From contig JAEINT010000004.1 in assembly GCA_016342745.1 (NCBI GenBank), forward strand, positions 248,001 through 312,000: a stretch of DNA of 64,000 bases, given 5' to 3'. The notes below the pieces were generated by a model, which did no database searches, was not told where the DNA came from, and saw nothing but the letters and a program-made list of their open reading frames with translations. Position numbers and translations under genes: made by a program. The DNA is from Labilibaculum sp. (lineage in GTDB: Bacteria; Bacteroidota; Bacteroidia; Bacteroidales; Marinifilaceae). Positions 1 through 8,208 of this stretch are shown here, piece by piece. Position 1 is the first letter of the stretch; the number at the start of each line of letters is the position of its first letter.

Positions 1-1530
1 CCATTAGACCAACTAAAGGAATTCTTTCAAAACTTAACGCTTAACCAAACAGATGAAAAAATTGCCAGCCGCCTATTAATTGACATTAATAATCGCATCA
101 ATTTCCTATCTGATGTTGGACTTGGATATCTTACCTTAAACCGTTTATCCAGCAGCCTTTCGGGTGGAGAATCACAGCGAATTAACCTGGCAACATCATT
201 AGGCAGTAGCCTTGTTGGATCACTATATATATTAGATGAACCCAGTATTGGTCTACATTCCAGAGATACGGAACTTCTTATTAAGGTGCTAAGACAATTG
301 CGCGACTTGGGAAACACGGTTATTGTTGTTGAACATGATGAAGACATTATTCTAGCAGCTGATGAGCTAATTGATATAGGACCATATGCTGGAAGGCTTG
401 GAGGCGAAGTTGTTTTTCAAGGAAACTTAAAGGAGCTAAAGAGTTCGACCGATAGCTTAACGGCTAAATACATTTCGAAAACAATGGCTATTCCTGTTCC
501 TGAAACCCGCAAGAAATGGAATAATTACATCGAAATTATTGGCGCTAGAGAAAACAATCTTAAAGGTTTAAATATAAAATTCCCCTTAAACATCATGTCT
601 GTAATAACTGGTGTGAGTGGATCGGGAAAATCATCTTTAATTAAAACAATACTGTATCCTGCACTAAAAAAACATTATGGAGGTTATTCTGATAAAAGTG
701 GACATTTTGATGCTGTAAAAGGAGATCTTCATCTCATTAAAAACATTGAATTTGTTGATCAAAATCCTATTGGGAAATCATCAAGATCAAATCCAGTTAC
801 CTATCTTAAGGCATATGATGAAATAAGAAAGCTATTTGCAGATCAAAAAGCATCACAATACAGTGGTTTTAAACCAGCTCATTTCTCCTTTAACATTGAT
901 GGAGGAAGATGTGATGAATGTCAGGGAGAAGGTATTATAAAGGTAGAAATGCAGTTCATGGCAGATATCTACCTTCAATGCGAAAGCTGTAAAGGGAAGC
1001 GATTTAAAGATAATGTTCTTGAGGTTAGATACAATGAGAAAAATATTCATGATGTATTGCAAATGACCGTAAATGAAGCTACTGAATTTTTTGCTCAGGG
1101 TAAAAGTACTACTGAAAAGAAGATTGTCCAACGCTTACAACCATTAGTTGATGTTGGTCTTGGCTATGTAAAATTAGGGCAATCATCAAGTACCTTAAGT
1201 GGTGGTGAAAGCCAACGTGTAAAACTAGCTTCTTTTTTAGCGAAAGAAAAAGCTGAACCTTGCCTATTTGTATTTGATGAACCAACTACAGGACTTCATT
1301 TTCATGATATTAACAAATTAATGGATGCCTTTAATGCTCTTATATCTAGAGGACATACTTTAATTATTATTGAGCACAATATGGAAATTATTAAATGTGC
1401 TGATTGGTTAATCGATTTAGGACCTGAAGGTGGAATTAATGGAGGACAAGTTGTTTTTGAAGGAATACCTGAAGATGCCGTAAAATGTTCCAAATCGTAT
1501 ACTGGACAATACTTACAAGATAAATTATAA
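1..1530 (+). CDS. uvrA: UvrA excinuclease ABC subunit A, C-terminal part (5' end outside window)
   Basis: This is the last ~509 residues of a UvrA ATPase, the DNA damage sensor of nucleotide excision repair that loads UvrB. The frame is open from base 1, so the start lies upstream of the window. The sequence shows the end of the first ABC module (signature LSGGESQR near 160-183, Walker B ILDEPS near 229), then the second module with Walker A GVSGSGKS (about 610-633), a zinc-binding CDEC...CESC knuckle (about 910-990) and a second LSGGESQR signature with FVFDEPTTGLH. Order and spacing match canonical UvrA. Many Bacteroidota carry more than one UvrA paralogue, so whether this is the housekeeping copy cannot be decided without the N-terminus. 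It converges on a small secreted protein gene and shares a terminator hairpin with it. Confidence 0.96.
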   Translation, partial: PLDQLKEFFQNLTLNQTDEKIASRLLIDINNRINFLSDVGLGYLTLNRLSSSLSGGESQRINLATSLGSSLVGSLYILDEPSIGLHSRDTELLIKVLRQLRDLGNTVIVVEHDEDIILAADELIDIGPYAGRLGGEVVFQGNLKELKSSTDSLTAKYISKTMAIPVPETRKKWNNYIEIIGARENNLKGLNIKFPLNIMSVITGVSGSGKSSLIKTILYPALKKHYGGYSDKSGHFDAVKGDLHLIKNIEFVDQNPIGKSSRSNPVTYLKAYDEIRKLFADQKASQYSGFKPAHFSFNIDGGRCDECQGEGIIKVEMQFMADIYLQCESCKGKRFKDNVLEVRYNEKNIHDVLQMTVNEATEFFAQGKSTTEKKIVQRLQPLVDVGLGYVKLGQSSSTLSGGESQRVKLASFLAKEKAEPCLFVFDEPTTGLHFHDINKLMDAFNALISRGHTLIIIEHNMEIIKCADWLIDLGPEGGINGGQVVFEGIPEDAVKCSKSYTGQYLQDKL

Positions 1531-1562
1531 AAAAAAAGGTTCCTATTTGGAACCTTTTTTTT
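1531..1562. terminator. Bidirectional intrinsic terminator between uvrA and the convergent gene
   Basis: The stem GGTTCC / GGAACC is extended by an A-tract on the left and a T-tract on the right, with a TATTT loop. It lies directly after the uvrA stop and ends at the stop of the minus-strand gene, so it can terminate both transcripts. Confidence 0.85.
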
Positions 1563-1994
1563 CTATAATTCAATACCAAATAGAATAGAAACACATCCAC
1601 TTTCTAAGTTCCTTTCAGGATCTTCATCTTTTACAAAACGAATAGAAATAATAAGTGTTTTGGATGTTTCTAAAGTGAAATCATAAAAATCAACATACGC
1701 ACTTTCTTGATTATCGAAAAGTAAATTGTTGTCTGTATCCTTTACTTGAAAATGAATGGTAGGCAAGTTTTCTTCCTTCCCCACAACAATTCGATACTTT
1801 TGACCAACAAAAAAAGCTTTGTGTATTTCAACCTCTTCCTCTTCATTCAAAAAAGCACCATTGTAATTTCCATCGTGAGCATAATTTTGCAATTTCGGTT
1901 TGCAAATTTCCTTTGCAAAATCCCGACATTGAGTATATCCAATATTTACATTGAAAAAAAATAAAAGTAGAACTGCAATAATTGTATACTTCAT
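1563..1994 (-). CDS. Small secreted protein of unknown function
   Basis: A 143-residue protein. The N-terminus (MKYTIIAVLLLFFFNVNIGYTQ) is a clear Sec signal peptide with likely cleavage after TQ, so the mature protein is periplasmic or exported. The mature part starts with CRDFAKEICKP and is otherwise acidic and beta-rich, with a third Cys near the C-terminus (SGCVSILF). I recognise it only as a type of small secreted protein common in Bacteroidota and cannot assign an activity. It lies 38 bp downstream of a lipoprotein gene on the same strand, so the two are probably cotranscribed and both act in the envelope. It ends at the hairpin shared with uvrA. Confidence 0.8.
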   Translation of the reverse strand: MKYTIIAVLLLFFFNVNIGYTQCRDFAKEICKPKLQNYAHDGNYNGAFLNEEEEVEIHKAFFVGQKYRIVVGKEENLPTIHFQVKDTDNNLLFDNQESAYVDFYDFTLETSKTLIISIRFVKDEDPERNLESGCVSILFGIEL

Positions 1995-2032
1995 AAAATA
2001 ATACTTACAATTTACGTTTTAATGACTTTATT

Positions 2033-2890
2033 TTATTGAACTAAATATTCTCTCATTTCACCAACTTTAGCAACTAACTGAACAAAAACCAGAGGATCAA
2101 CAGATTCTCTAAAGTCATTAGTCTCTTCAGAATTAGTATTCTTTACGCATCTATCAAAAAGTTTTTCCAACTGCAAAACATCCATATAAATAGGTTTTAT
2201 TGTTGGATCAGACTGATTATCTCTTAATACAGTTTTGATACTTTCAAGAGACAATTTTTGATCTAATATTTGTTTGATTAAAAGCTGGTGAGATTCTTCG
2301 TCTAAAGAAACACTTTGAGTAGCCAGATAAATACTTTCAACCCAACCTCCAATTAGCATTAAAGCTGCCAAGGAGTATCGATCTTGCTCTCGCAATTGAT
2401 CACTTGATTCCATATAAATTTCAGATATGATATCGACAATCAAATCTTTATTGGTTACGTTATTTTCTAAGGTATTAATCTTCTCCTGATCAACCGTTCT
2501 AAGAACACCTAAAGACTCTGCCAAGTTACGCGCAACATTTATATATTCTATCGATATTTGATATTGCTCGTTTAAGCTAGCATAACTAAGATCGGCACAA
2601 TACACTCCCAATGCAATGGCTCTTGACGGACTTGTTGAGTAACCAGGCAAGTTTTCTGTGCTATTCAATAAATTTTCCTGAAAATGAACTCCTGATTTTT
2701 TTATCAAAATGGAAATTTCAATTGGGCTTGGTAAAACGAAAAAAAATCGTTTCATTTTTTCTGTATTCTCTTCCATTAACTGGTGTTCCAGCATCTGTTC
2801 TTCGGTAATTTTATCCTTATTTTTTGATGAGAATAAATTACACGAAGAAAACAGCAACAAAATACAAATACACGAAATAATAATTCTCAT
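2033..2890 (-). CDS. Predicted lipoprotein of unknown function
   Basis: A 285-residue protein when started at the ATG at 2890; an upstream ATG at 2914 adds eight residues ahead of the signal peptide and is less likely. The N-terminus MRIIISCICILLLFSSC ends in a lipobox (LFSSC), giving a predicted lipid-anchored envelope protein. The mature part is mostly alpha-helical and acidic, with segments such as SRAIALGVYCADLSYASL and a C-terminal helical stretch. No enzymatic motif is visible. Probably first gene of a two-gene unit with the secreted protein gene downstream. The function is unknown; similar helical lipoproteins are conserved in this phylum. Confidence 0.78.
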   Translation of the reverse strand: MRIIISCICILLLFSSCNLFSSKNKDKITEEQMLEHQLMEENTEKMKRFFFVLPSPIEISILIKKSGVHFQENLLNSTENLPGYSTSPSRAIALGVYCADLSYASLNEQYQISIEYINVARNLAESLGVLRTVDQEKINTLENNVTNKDLIVDIISEIYMESSDQLREQDRYSLAALMLIGGWVESIYLATQSVSLDEESHQLLIKQILDQKLSLESIKTVLRDNQSDPTIKPIYMDVLQLEKLFDRCVKNTNSEETNDFRESVDPLVFVQLVAKVGEMREYLVQ

Positions 2891-3137
2891 AGTATAGGTG
2901 CTATAGATTAACATATTCCTTCTATCAAACTTAATTTACAATTTTTCAGGAATAATATATCATATTTTTAAACAATATTTAAATTTTAGCTTGCGAATAA
3001 ACGTAAAGCATTGATAATCTAACAAAATTAACATCTTCTTTAATTCTGACAATCAATTTTTTAAATACTTGATTTTAAATTTGAGATGTAAACGAATAAA
3101 AAATAGTAATTTCGCATCAAATAAATTAAACTATTTC

Positions 3138-3659
3138 ATGAGCGAAATTAATAAAAAGGATTTACACACAGCAATTATCTTAGGACTAGGCTCTAAGGAC
3201 AATAAGGTAGTTCTCGATTCAATAAAACAATTACGACAAGAAGGAAAACCCGAAGATGTCAATCATTTATTTGATTTACTTTTAAGCACTCCTACTAGCG
3301 AAATTAAAGTGTCTATACTTAATTTTCTTGCAGATCTTAAAATTCAGGAAACAGATAAAATAATTATCGAAGCAATTAAGAATGATAAGTATCTTTCGAT
3401 ACGTAAAAGTATTGTTGAGGTATGTTGGGAGGCAAGTATCGATTTCTCGAAGTACTTATCAATTTTTGTAGACTTGCTTATTGAAGCAGATTTTGAAATC
3501 GCTTTTGAAGCTTTTACCGTAATTGAGAATATTACTGAAAAAGTTCCTGAAATGATAAAACCTGTTGAGATGACCAAATTAAAAAATGCTATTCCAGGCT
3601 CTTCAGCAGAGAAAAAAGGAATGATTCATGAAGCTATTCATATCATCGATCAGCTATAA
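3138..3659 (+). CDS. HEAT-like repeat protein
   Basis: A 173-residue protein starting MSEINKKDL at an ATG (3138). The open frame reaches back to 3069 only through a TTG, and a TAATTTCG element resembling a Bacteroidota -7 box lies at 3107-3114, which supports the shorter start. It is soluble, with no signal peptide. The sequence consists of repeated pairs of amphipathic helices (for example VVLDSIKQLRQEG...VNHLFDLLLS and IIIEAIKNDKYLSIRKSIVEVC), typical of HEAT/armadillo-type scaffolds. Such proteins usually mediate protein-protein contacts; no partner can be inferred. It is monocistronic and ends at a strong terminator. Confidence 0.75.
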   Translation: MSEINKKDLHTAIILGLGSKDNKVVLDSIKQLRQEGKPEDVNHLFDLLLSTPTSEIKVSILNFLADLKIQETDKIIIEAIKNDKYLSIRKSIVEVCWEASIDFSKYLSIFVDLLIEADFEIAFEAFTVIENITEKVPEMIKPVEMTKLKNAIPGSSAEKKGMIHEAIHIIDQL

Positions 3660-3664
3660 AAAAT

Positions 3665-3697
3665 AAAAAAGCCGCTTTTCAGCGGCTTTTGTTTTTT
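3665..3697. terminator. Intrinsic terminator between convergent genes
   Basis: Perfect 9-bp stem AAAGCCGCT / AGCGGCTTT with a 4-nt loop, followed by a T-rich run. An A-rich run lies on the left flank, so it may also work for the minus-strand gene ending at 3696. Confidence 0.9.
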
Positions 3698-4700
3698 ATA
3701 TTAAAACATCTTTTTCATTATTCGAAAAGTACTTCATAAACTGAGCTCTTTCGTATAAAGCTGGATTTGGAATACTTCCATAATTCAAACTACCTCTAAA
3801 TTCATCAATCGATTTGAATTCTTTTCTATTCATCCATTTGGATATATCCTCCAAGATATTCGTAATTTGATCGAAACCATGCTCATAAACAGTTGAACAA
3901 ATTTGAACAGTTTTTGCTCCAGCTAACAATTGCTTAATTGCTGCTTCACCATCATGAATACCTGTAGAAGCTGAAATATCAAGCCCTTTTATTTTGTCTG
4001 ATAACATCCCAACAAAACGAAGAGATTTACGAATATCACTAGCAGAACTTAAAACCTCAGCACTACTAATCTGCATCGTTTCAATATCAATATCTGGCTC
4101 ATAAAAACGATTAAATAAAACGATAGCATCAGCTCCATCGGCATTTAAACGATTAGCAACAGAAAACAAATTGGTAAAATAGATCCCAATTTTCAAAGAA
4201 ACAGGAATACTCACCTCTTTTTTAACTGCCTTAAATATATTGTAGTACAAATTCTCATATTCTGTTGAACTCATATTTCTGTCCGTTGGAACAATAAATG
4301 TATTCAACTCAATAGCATCAGCACCAGCTTTTTCAATTTCTTTAGCAAAATGTGTCCAATCAGAAGAACTTACGCAATTAATACTTGCAATAACAGGTAT
4401 CGAAACTGCCTCTTTAGCATCTTTAATTAAGCTTAAGTAATTCGATACAGAATTTCCTTTTATGTATGTCTGAATGTAATCTTCTGCCTCAGGATAGCTA
4501 ACATTTGCAGGATCTTTACTGATCAAATGTTTTGCTTCATTACTAATTTGTTCTTCGAACAAAGATTTTAACACAACAGCACCAGCTCCTTTTTCTTCGA
4601 TAATTTTTATTTTTCTTACCGAATTTGTAAGTCCGGAACTACTAACAATTAAAGGGTTCTTTAATTGCAATCCCATATAAGTGGTTTCAAGATTTATCAT
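3696..4700 (-). CDS. Dihydroorotate dehydrogenase-like flavoprotein
   Basis: A 334-residue TIM-barrel protein of the DHOD-like FMN oxidoreductase group. It starts MINLETTYMGLQLKNPLIVSSSG, the usual DHOD opening, and keeps ASINCVSSSDWTHFAKEIEKAGADAIELN and the C-terminal ISASTGIHDGEAAIKQLLAGA segment expected for FMN phosphate binding. At the place where class 1 DHODs have the catalytic NxSCP motif this protein reads ELNTFIVPTDRN, without the Cys, as in the family usually annotated only as dihydroorotate dehydrogenase-like. The true substrate is therefore unknown; pyrimidine synthesis is not assured. A TATATTTG -7 box just upstream suggests its own promoter. Confidence 0.85.
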   Translation of the reverse strand: MINLETTYMGLQLKNPLIVSSSGLTNSVRKIKIIEEKGAGAVVLKSLFEEQISNEAKHLISKDPANVSYPEAEDYIQTYIKGNSVSNYLSLIKDAKEAVSIPVIASINCVSSSDWTHFAKEIEKAGADAIELNTFIVPTDRNMSSTEYENLYYNIFKAVKKEVSIPVSLKIGIYFTNLFSVANRLNADGADAIVLFNRFYEPDIDIETMQISSAEVLSSASDIRKSLRFVGMLSDKIKGLDISASTGIHDGEAAIKQLLAGAKTVQICSTVYEHGFDQITNILEDISKWMNRKEFKSIDEFRGSLNYGSIPNPALYERAQFMKYFSNNEKDVLI

Positions 4701-4740
4701 GTTATTTTGATTTTTTTTATAAATTTCAAACGTTAACGAA

Positions 4741-4748
4741 CAAATATA
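4741..4748 (-). promoter_or_regulatory. Putative -7 promoter element for the DHOD-like gene
   Basis: On the minus strand this reads TATATTTG, a perfect match to the Bacteroidota TAnnTTTG -7 element, 40 bp before the start codon. No clear TTTG -33 box is present at the expected distance. Confidence 0.45.
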
Positions 4749-4814
4749 GTAATTTCAAAAGAGATATTAACATCCTTTTAAGTGACTTAATTCTCTAAAA
4801 TAAATAAGCTTGTT

Positions 4815-5477
4815 TTATCTCGATCCAAAAATTGTGCTCCCAAGCCTGATCATTGTACTTCCCTCTTCAATAGCAAGCTGATAATCTCCAGACATTCCCA
4901 TTGATATTTCCTTGAAGCTATCTTCATTCGAAAAGGATTCTGATTTTAAAGCTTTGAAAATCGTCTTCAAATTTGCAAATTCTCTTCTGATTTGATCCTC
5001 ATCATTCGTGTAAGTTGCCATTCCCATAACACCAACAATTTTTATTGAATTCAATGCTTTGTATTCATCAGATGCTAATAATTCTTTCGCTTTAACTAAA
5101 TCTAAACCAAACTTAGAAGTTTCATCTGCTATATGAAATTGCAGTAAACAATTAATTTCTCTATTGTTTTTAGCTGCTTGCTTATTGATTTCTTTCAGTA
5201 GTTTAATGCTATCAACGGCATGAATTAGATGTACAAATGGAGCAATGTATTTCACCTTATTCGTCTGAAGGTGACCGATAAAATGCCATTCTATATCTTT
5301 TGGTAAATCAGCATGTTTTTGTGTTAGTTCTTGTGGCTTATTCTCCCCAAAAATTCGATATCCTCCCTCATACGCTTTTAGAATATCTTCCTGTGGTTTG
5401 GTTTTTGAGACCGCAACTAATTTAACATTAGATGGTATTTCTTCGATAATGGTATTTATTTTCTGAGGTATGCTCAT
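4815..5477 (-). CDS. YggS/PLPBP-family pyridoxal phosphate homeostasis protein
   Basis: A 220-residue single-domain PLP-binding TIM barrel that buffers PLP and affects amino acid and keto acid balance rather than catalysing a known reaction. The sequence shows KLVAVSKTKP with the PLP-binding Lys, the YRIFGENKPQEL and WHFIGHLQTNKVKYI signatures, and the C-terminal MGMSGDYQLAIEEGSTMIRLGSTIFG phosphate-binding motif. The ATG at 5477 (MSIPQKINTI) is chosen because the longer frame begins with TTG and adds a segment atypical of the family. It lies 73 bp downstream of the response-regulator gene on the same strand and may be partly cotranscribed with it. Confidence 0.93.
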   Translation of the reverse strand: MSIPQKINTIIEEIPSNVKLVAVSKTKPQEDILKAYEGGYRIFGENKPQELTQKHADLPKDIEWHFIGHLQTNKVKYIAPFVHLIHAVDSIKLLKEINKQAAKNNREINCLLQFHIADETSKFGLDLVKAKELLASDEYKALNSIKIVGVMGMATYTNDEDQIRREFANLKTIFKALKSESFSNEDSFKEISMGMSGDYQLAIEEGSTMIRLGSTIFGSR

Positions 5478-5550
5478 GGCAAATTGTAGATTTTTAAATT
5501 TCAGTTTCAAAATTACAATTTTTAAGGATTTTGTAATATTGATTCCTAAC

Positions 5551-6255
5551 TTAATTACTGTCGGATAAAATAAATCCTACTCCATGTACATTTTCAATCT
5601 TAATTTTAGGATCAAGTTTTAAATGTTTTCTAAGTTTAGTGATAAATACATCTAAGCTTCGCCCCATAAAGTAATCATTCTCTCCCCATACTTTCACTAA
5701 AATATCTTCTCGGCGAAGAACATTATTTTTACTTTTCAGCAAAAGGTATAAGACTTCTCCCTCTTTCTGAGTAATTCGAGACACCTCACCATCCTTGGTA
5801 AGGGTTAAGTTTAAATGATCATACACAAAACCACCTAAATTAAACATCTGTTCCTTTAATTCTGGAGTTTTATTACTTCTCTTTAAAACTGCATTAACCC
5901 TTCTTACCAATTCGTCTTCGTCAAAAGGTTTGGTAATGTAATCATCGCCCCCTAAATCAAATCCTTTTAATTTATCTTCTTTTAATGATTTTGCAGTTAA
6001 AAATATAATTGGAATGTCTTGATTGGATTTGCGAATTTTAGTGGCTAATGTGAACCCATCCATTTTTGGCATCATACAATCTAACAAACAAAGGTCATAT
6101 TCCGAAGATGTAAAAGCTTCTAAACCTTTTTCTCCATCTCTTGCTAAAGTAACATTGAAACCTTCCATTTTCAGGAAATCATTTAAAACAAGTCCTAAAT
6201 TGGGATCATCTTCAACTAAAAGTATATTTTTTGAGTGAGAGTTAGTCATAGCCAT
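5551..6255 (-). CDS. OmpR-type response regulator, RprY-like
   Basis: A 234-residue regulator with an N-terminal receiver domain (acidic pocket E15-D17, phospho-acceptor D59 in LLDCMMPKMDG, conserved K109 in ITKPFDEDE) and a C-terminal OmpR/PhoB winged helix (RSLDVFITKLRKHLKLDPKIKIENVHGVGF). It closely resembles RprY of Bacteroides fragilis, one partner of the RprX/RprY pair, but orthology is not proven here. ATGs at 6255 and 6249 are both possible starts. It begins 3 bp after the kinase stop, so the two are translationally linked. The gene lies opposite the Cys/Lys-rich secreted protein, a plausible but unproven target. Confidence 0.94.
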   Translation of the reverse strand: MAMTNSHSKNILLVEDDPNLGLVLNDFLKMEGFNVTLARDGEKGLEAFTSSEYDLCLLDCMMPKMDGFTLATKIRKSNQDIPIIFLTAKSLKEDKLKGFDLGGDDYITKPFDEDELVRRVNAVLKRSNKTPELKEQMFNLGGFVYDHLNLTLTKDGEVSRITQKEGEVLYLLLKSKNNVLRREDILVKVWGENDYFMGRSLDVFITKLRKHLKLDPKIKIENVHGVGFILSDSN

Positions 6256-6258
6256 TTC

Positions 6259-7503
6259 TTATAATGAGGGTAGAACAATAGTAAAGGTACTACCATTCTT
6301 TTTCTTACTTAATACGTTTATTTTTCCTTTGTGCAAATCAATAATCATTTTAGAATACGACAAGCCAATTCCAAATCCTTTTACATCATGTAAATCACCT
6401 GTTGATGCACGATAATATCGATCAAAGATATGATTTTGTTCTTCTTTAGTCATTCCTATTCCCTTATCGGATATAGCAACATAAAGATGGCCATTTATAT
6501 TCTTACTTTCAATTTTAATTTCGGGTGCTGAATCAGAATACTTAACCGCATTATCTAAGATATTCAATAATACGTTTTGAATTAGACTTCTATCCCCACA
6601 AATTTTATCATTAACAGCTTCCAATTTAAAATCTACACTTCCTCCTTTTTCTGCTAATTGAACAGAAATACAGTCCGAACACTCCTCCATTAACTCATGC
6701 AAATGAAATTGATCTGAATTCAATTTCAGTTCTCCCCGTTCCATACAAGCTAATTTCAATAACTGGTCAACCTGAATTTTCAAACGATTATTCTCTGAGA
6801 AAATCATATTAGAATAATGCATAATTTGCTCTGAATTAGAGTGTATTTTCTCTCGCTTCAACATCCCACTAGCCAATGAAATTGTTGCCATTGGCGTTTT
6901 AAATTCATGGGCAATATTGTTGATCAAATCGGTTGTTCTACCCAATATTTTTTTATCATTAATTAAGGAAAAGACAGTTACTCCAAAAAATGTACAAAGA
7001 ATAATAATCAAGATTAAGGAGCAAATAAACATACTACCCATACTATCCATTAAATTCTTTTCTCTCTTCTGAAAATACACATTTAAAATCGCCTTATCAT
7101 GACTCAAAGCTTTTCTTAGACTATAATAAAAGCATTTACTTTTTGGCTGTTCATCTTCCGTACTTAATACCTCAATGTTATAAGGAGATTGTATTTGGTA
7201 GTTTTTGAACTGCTGCTTTATAATCGAATCCAATCGGCTTACTTCTAATTCCAACAAAGCACTATCGTTAGCATCGTATTTCGATTTACTCATGCATTTA
7301 CGCATTTGCTCACAACTCTGCTGATCCTTTGTAAACTCATCAACAGATTCATGTAAAGCCAATCCTACACGATGATTAAATTGTTCTTCATTTAAGCTCC
7401 TAGCTCTGCTAATCCATCTAATCTGAATTAATAAAAGCAATAACAAGACTATAATTGAAATAACAATAAAGATTTGAATTCTATATTTTTTAATTTTATT
7501 CAT
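6259..7503 (-). CDS. Membrane sensor histidine kinase, RprX-like
   Basis: A 414-residue sensor kinase. Two membrane helices (about residues 10-28 and 156-180) enclose a periplasmic domain of about 125 residues that has four Cys (in SCEQMRKC, SKC and near TM2). HisKA follows with the phospho-acceptor H199 in NNIAHEFKTPMATIS, then the HATPase_c domain with N box (NVLLNILDNAVKYS), DKGIGM and GFGIGLSYSKMII boxes. There is no HAMP or PAS domain. It is first in an operon with the OmpR-type regulator, 3 bp apart. The Cys-containing sensor domain could respond to redox or metal state, but that is inference. Confidence 0.94.
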   Translation of the reverse strand: MNKIKKYRIQIFIVISIIVLLLLLLIQIRWISRARSLNEEQFNHRVGLALHESVDEFTKDQQSCEQMRKCMSKSKYDANDSALLELEVSRLDSIIKQQFKNYQIQSPYNIEVLSTEDEQPKSKCFYYSLRKALSHDKAILNVYFQKREKNLMDSMGSMFICSLILIIILCTFFGVTVFSLINDKKILGRTTDLINNIAHEFKTPMATISLASGMLKREKIHSNSEQIMHYSNMIFSENNRLKIQVDQLLKLACMERGELKLNSDQFHLHELMEECSDCISVQLAEKGGSVDFKLEAVNDKICGDRSLIQNVLLNILDNAVKYSDSAPEIKIESKNINGHLYVAISDKGIGMTKEEQNHIFDRYYRASTGDLHDVKGFGIGLSYSKMIIDLHKGKINVLSKKKNGSTFTIVLPSL

Positions 7504-7712
7504 TCGCTTCAGTAATCATATCAAACACTCCACATTCATTTAGAACACTTGGTGTTAGTGCGGAGTTTCTCACATCAAATTTAGTTTAATTTTTAAAAGA
7601 TTTAAATCCTTTAACAATTCATTAACAAGAGATAAAAAGATCTTTTACAATCTTTATGAAACAATTCAAAAAAAAACTAAAACAGATTAATTAACATTTT
7701 AAATTTATAAAC

Positions 7713-8093
7713 ATGAAAAAGTTATTATTTGGACTTCTATTTGTATTTGCGATAAGTGTTGTTGGTGTTGCAAGTCAGCCAGCTACTTTAATTTTAGATA
7801 ACGAAATTTCTTTAAGTCAAGACCTTGATCAAACACAAGATCAGGAGCAAAAAAAGGTTGAAAAGAAAAAATGTTCTAAAGATTGTACAAAAGCCTGTTG
7901 CTCGAAAGATGCAAAAAAGAAAGCTTGCTGCTCTAAAGAAGCTAAAGCTGAAAAATGTGATAAAGCTGAAAAGTGCACAAAAGAAGCAAAAGCTAAAAAA
8001 TGTGATTCTAAGTGCAAAAAAGAATGTACTAAAGAAGCAAGTGCTAAGAAATGTGATGCTGATTGCAAAAAAGAATGTTGCAAGAAAGCATAA
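7713..8093 (+). CDS. Small secreted Cys/Lys-rich repeat protein
   Basis: A 126-residue protein with a Sec signal peptide (MKKLLFGLLFVFAISVVGVAS), a short acidic Gln-rich linker, and a C-terminal ~75-residue tail made almost only of Lys, Cys, Ala, Glu, Asp and Ser. I count 15 Cys, as CC pairs (ACCSK twice, ECCKK) and single CxxxC steps (KKCSKDCTKACC, KCDSKCKKECTK). The register repeats imperfectly, as in KEAKAEKCDKAEKCTKEAKAKKC. The composition resembles a metallothionein-like metal trap or a redox buffer, but no known family is recognised. It is divergent from the kinase/regulator operon and ends at a strong terminator, so it is monocistronic. Confidence 0.85.
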   Translation: MKKLLFGLLFVFAISVVGVASQPATLILDNEISLSQDLDQTQDQEQKKVEKKKCSKDCTKACCSKDAKKKACCSKEAKAEKCDKAEKCTKEAKAKKCDSKCKKECTKEASAKKCDADCKKECCKKA

Positions 8094-8113
8094 GGATATT
8101 ATAAATATCTGTG

Positions 8114-8144
8114 AACCCTTCGGTAATAATCGAAGGGTTTTTTT
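8114..8144 (+). terminator. Intrinsic terminator of the Cys-rich protein gene
   Basis: 9-bp stem AACCCTTCG / CGAAGGGTT with an 8-nt loop followed by a run of T, 20 bp after the stop codon. Confidence 0.9.
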
Positions 8145-8208
8145 ATGCACTTTGGTACAATTTATGCTTCTATTTTTAAGTTGTATTAATAAATCAATAA
8201 ACACAAAA

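Noticed and set aside
5511-5550. Possible hairpin (ATTACAA/TTGTAAT) between the response regulator and the YggS gene
   Set aside because: Only 7 A/T-rich pairs with a long loop; not distinguishable from chance.
7825-8208. Long in-frame 5' extension of the TPR gene
   Set aside because: It overlaps the Cys-rich gene in another frame and runs through its terminator; the ATG at 8209 gives a clean signal peptide.
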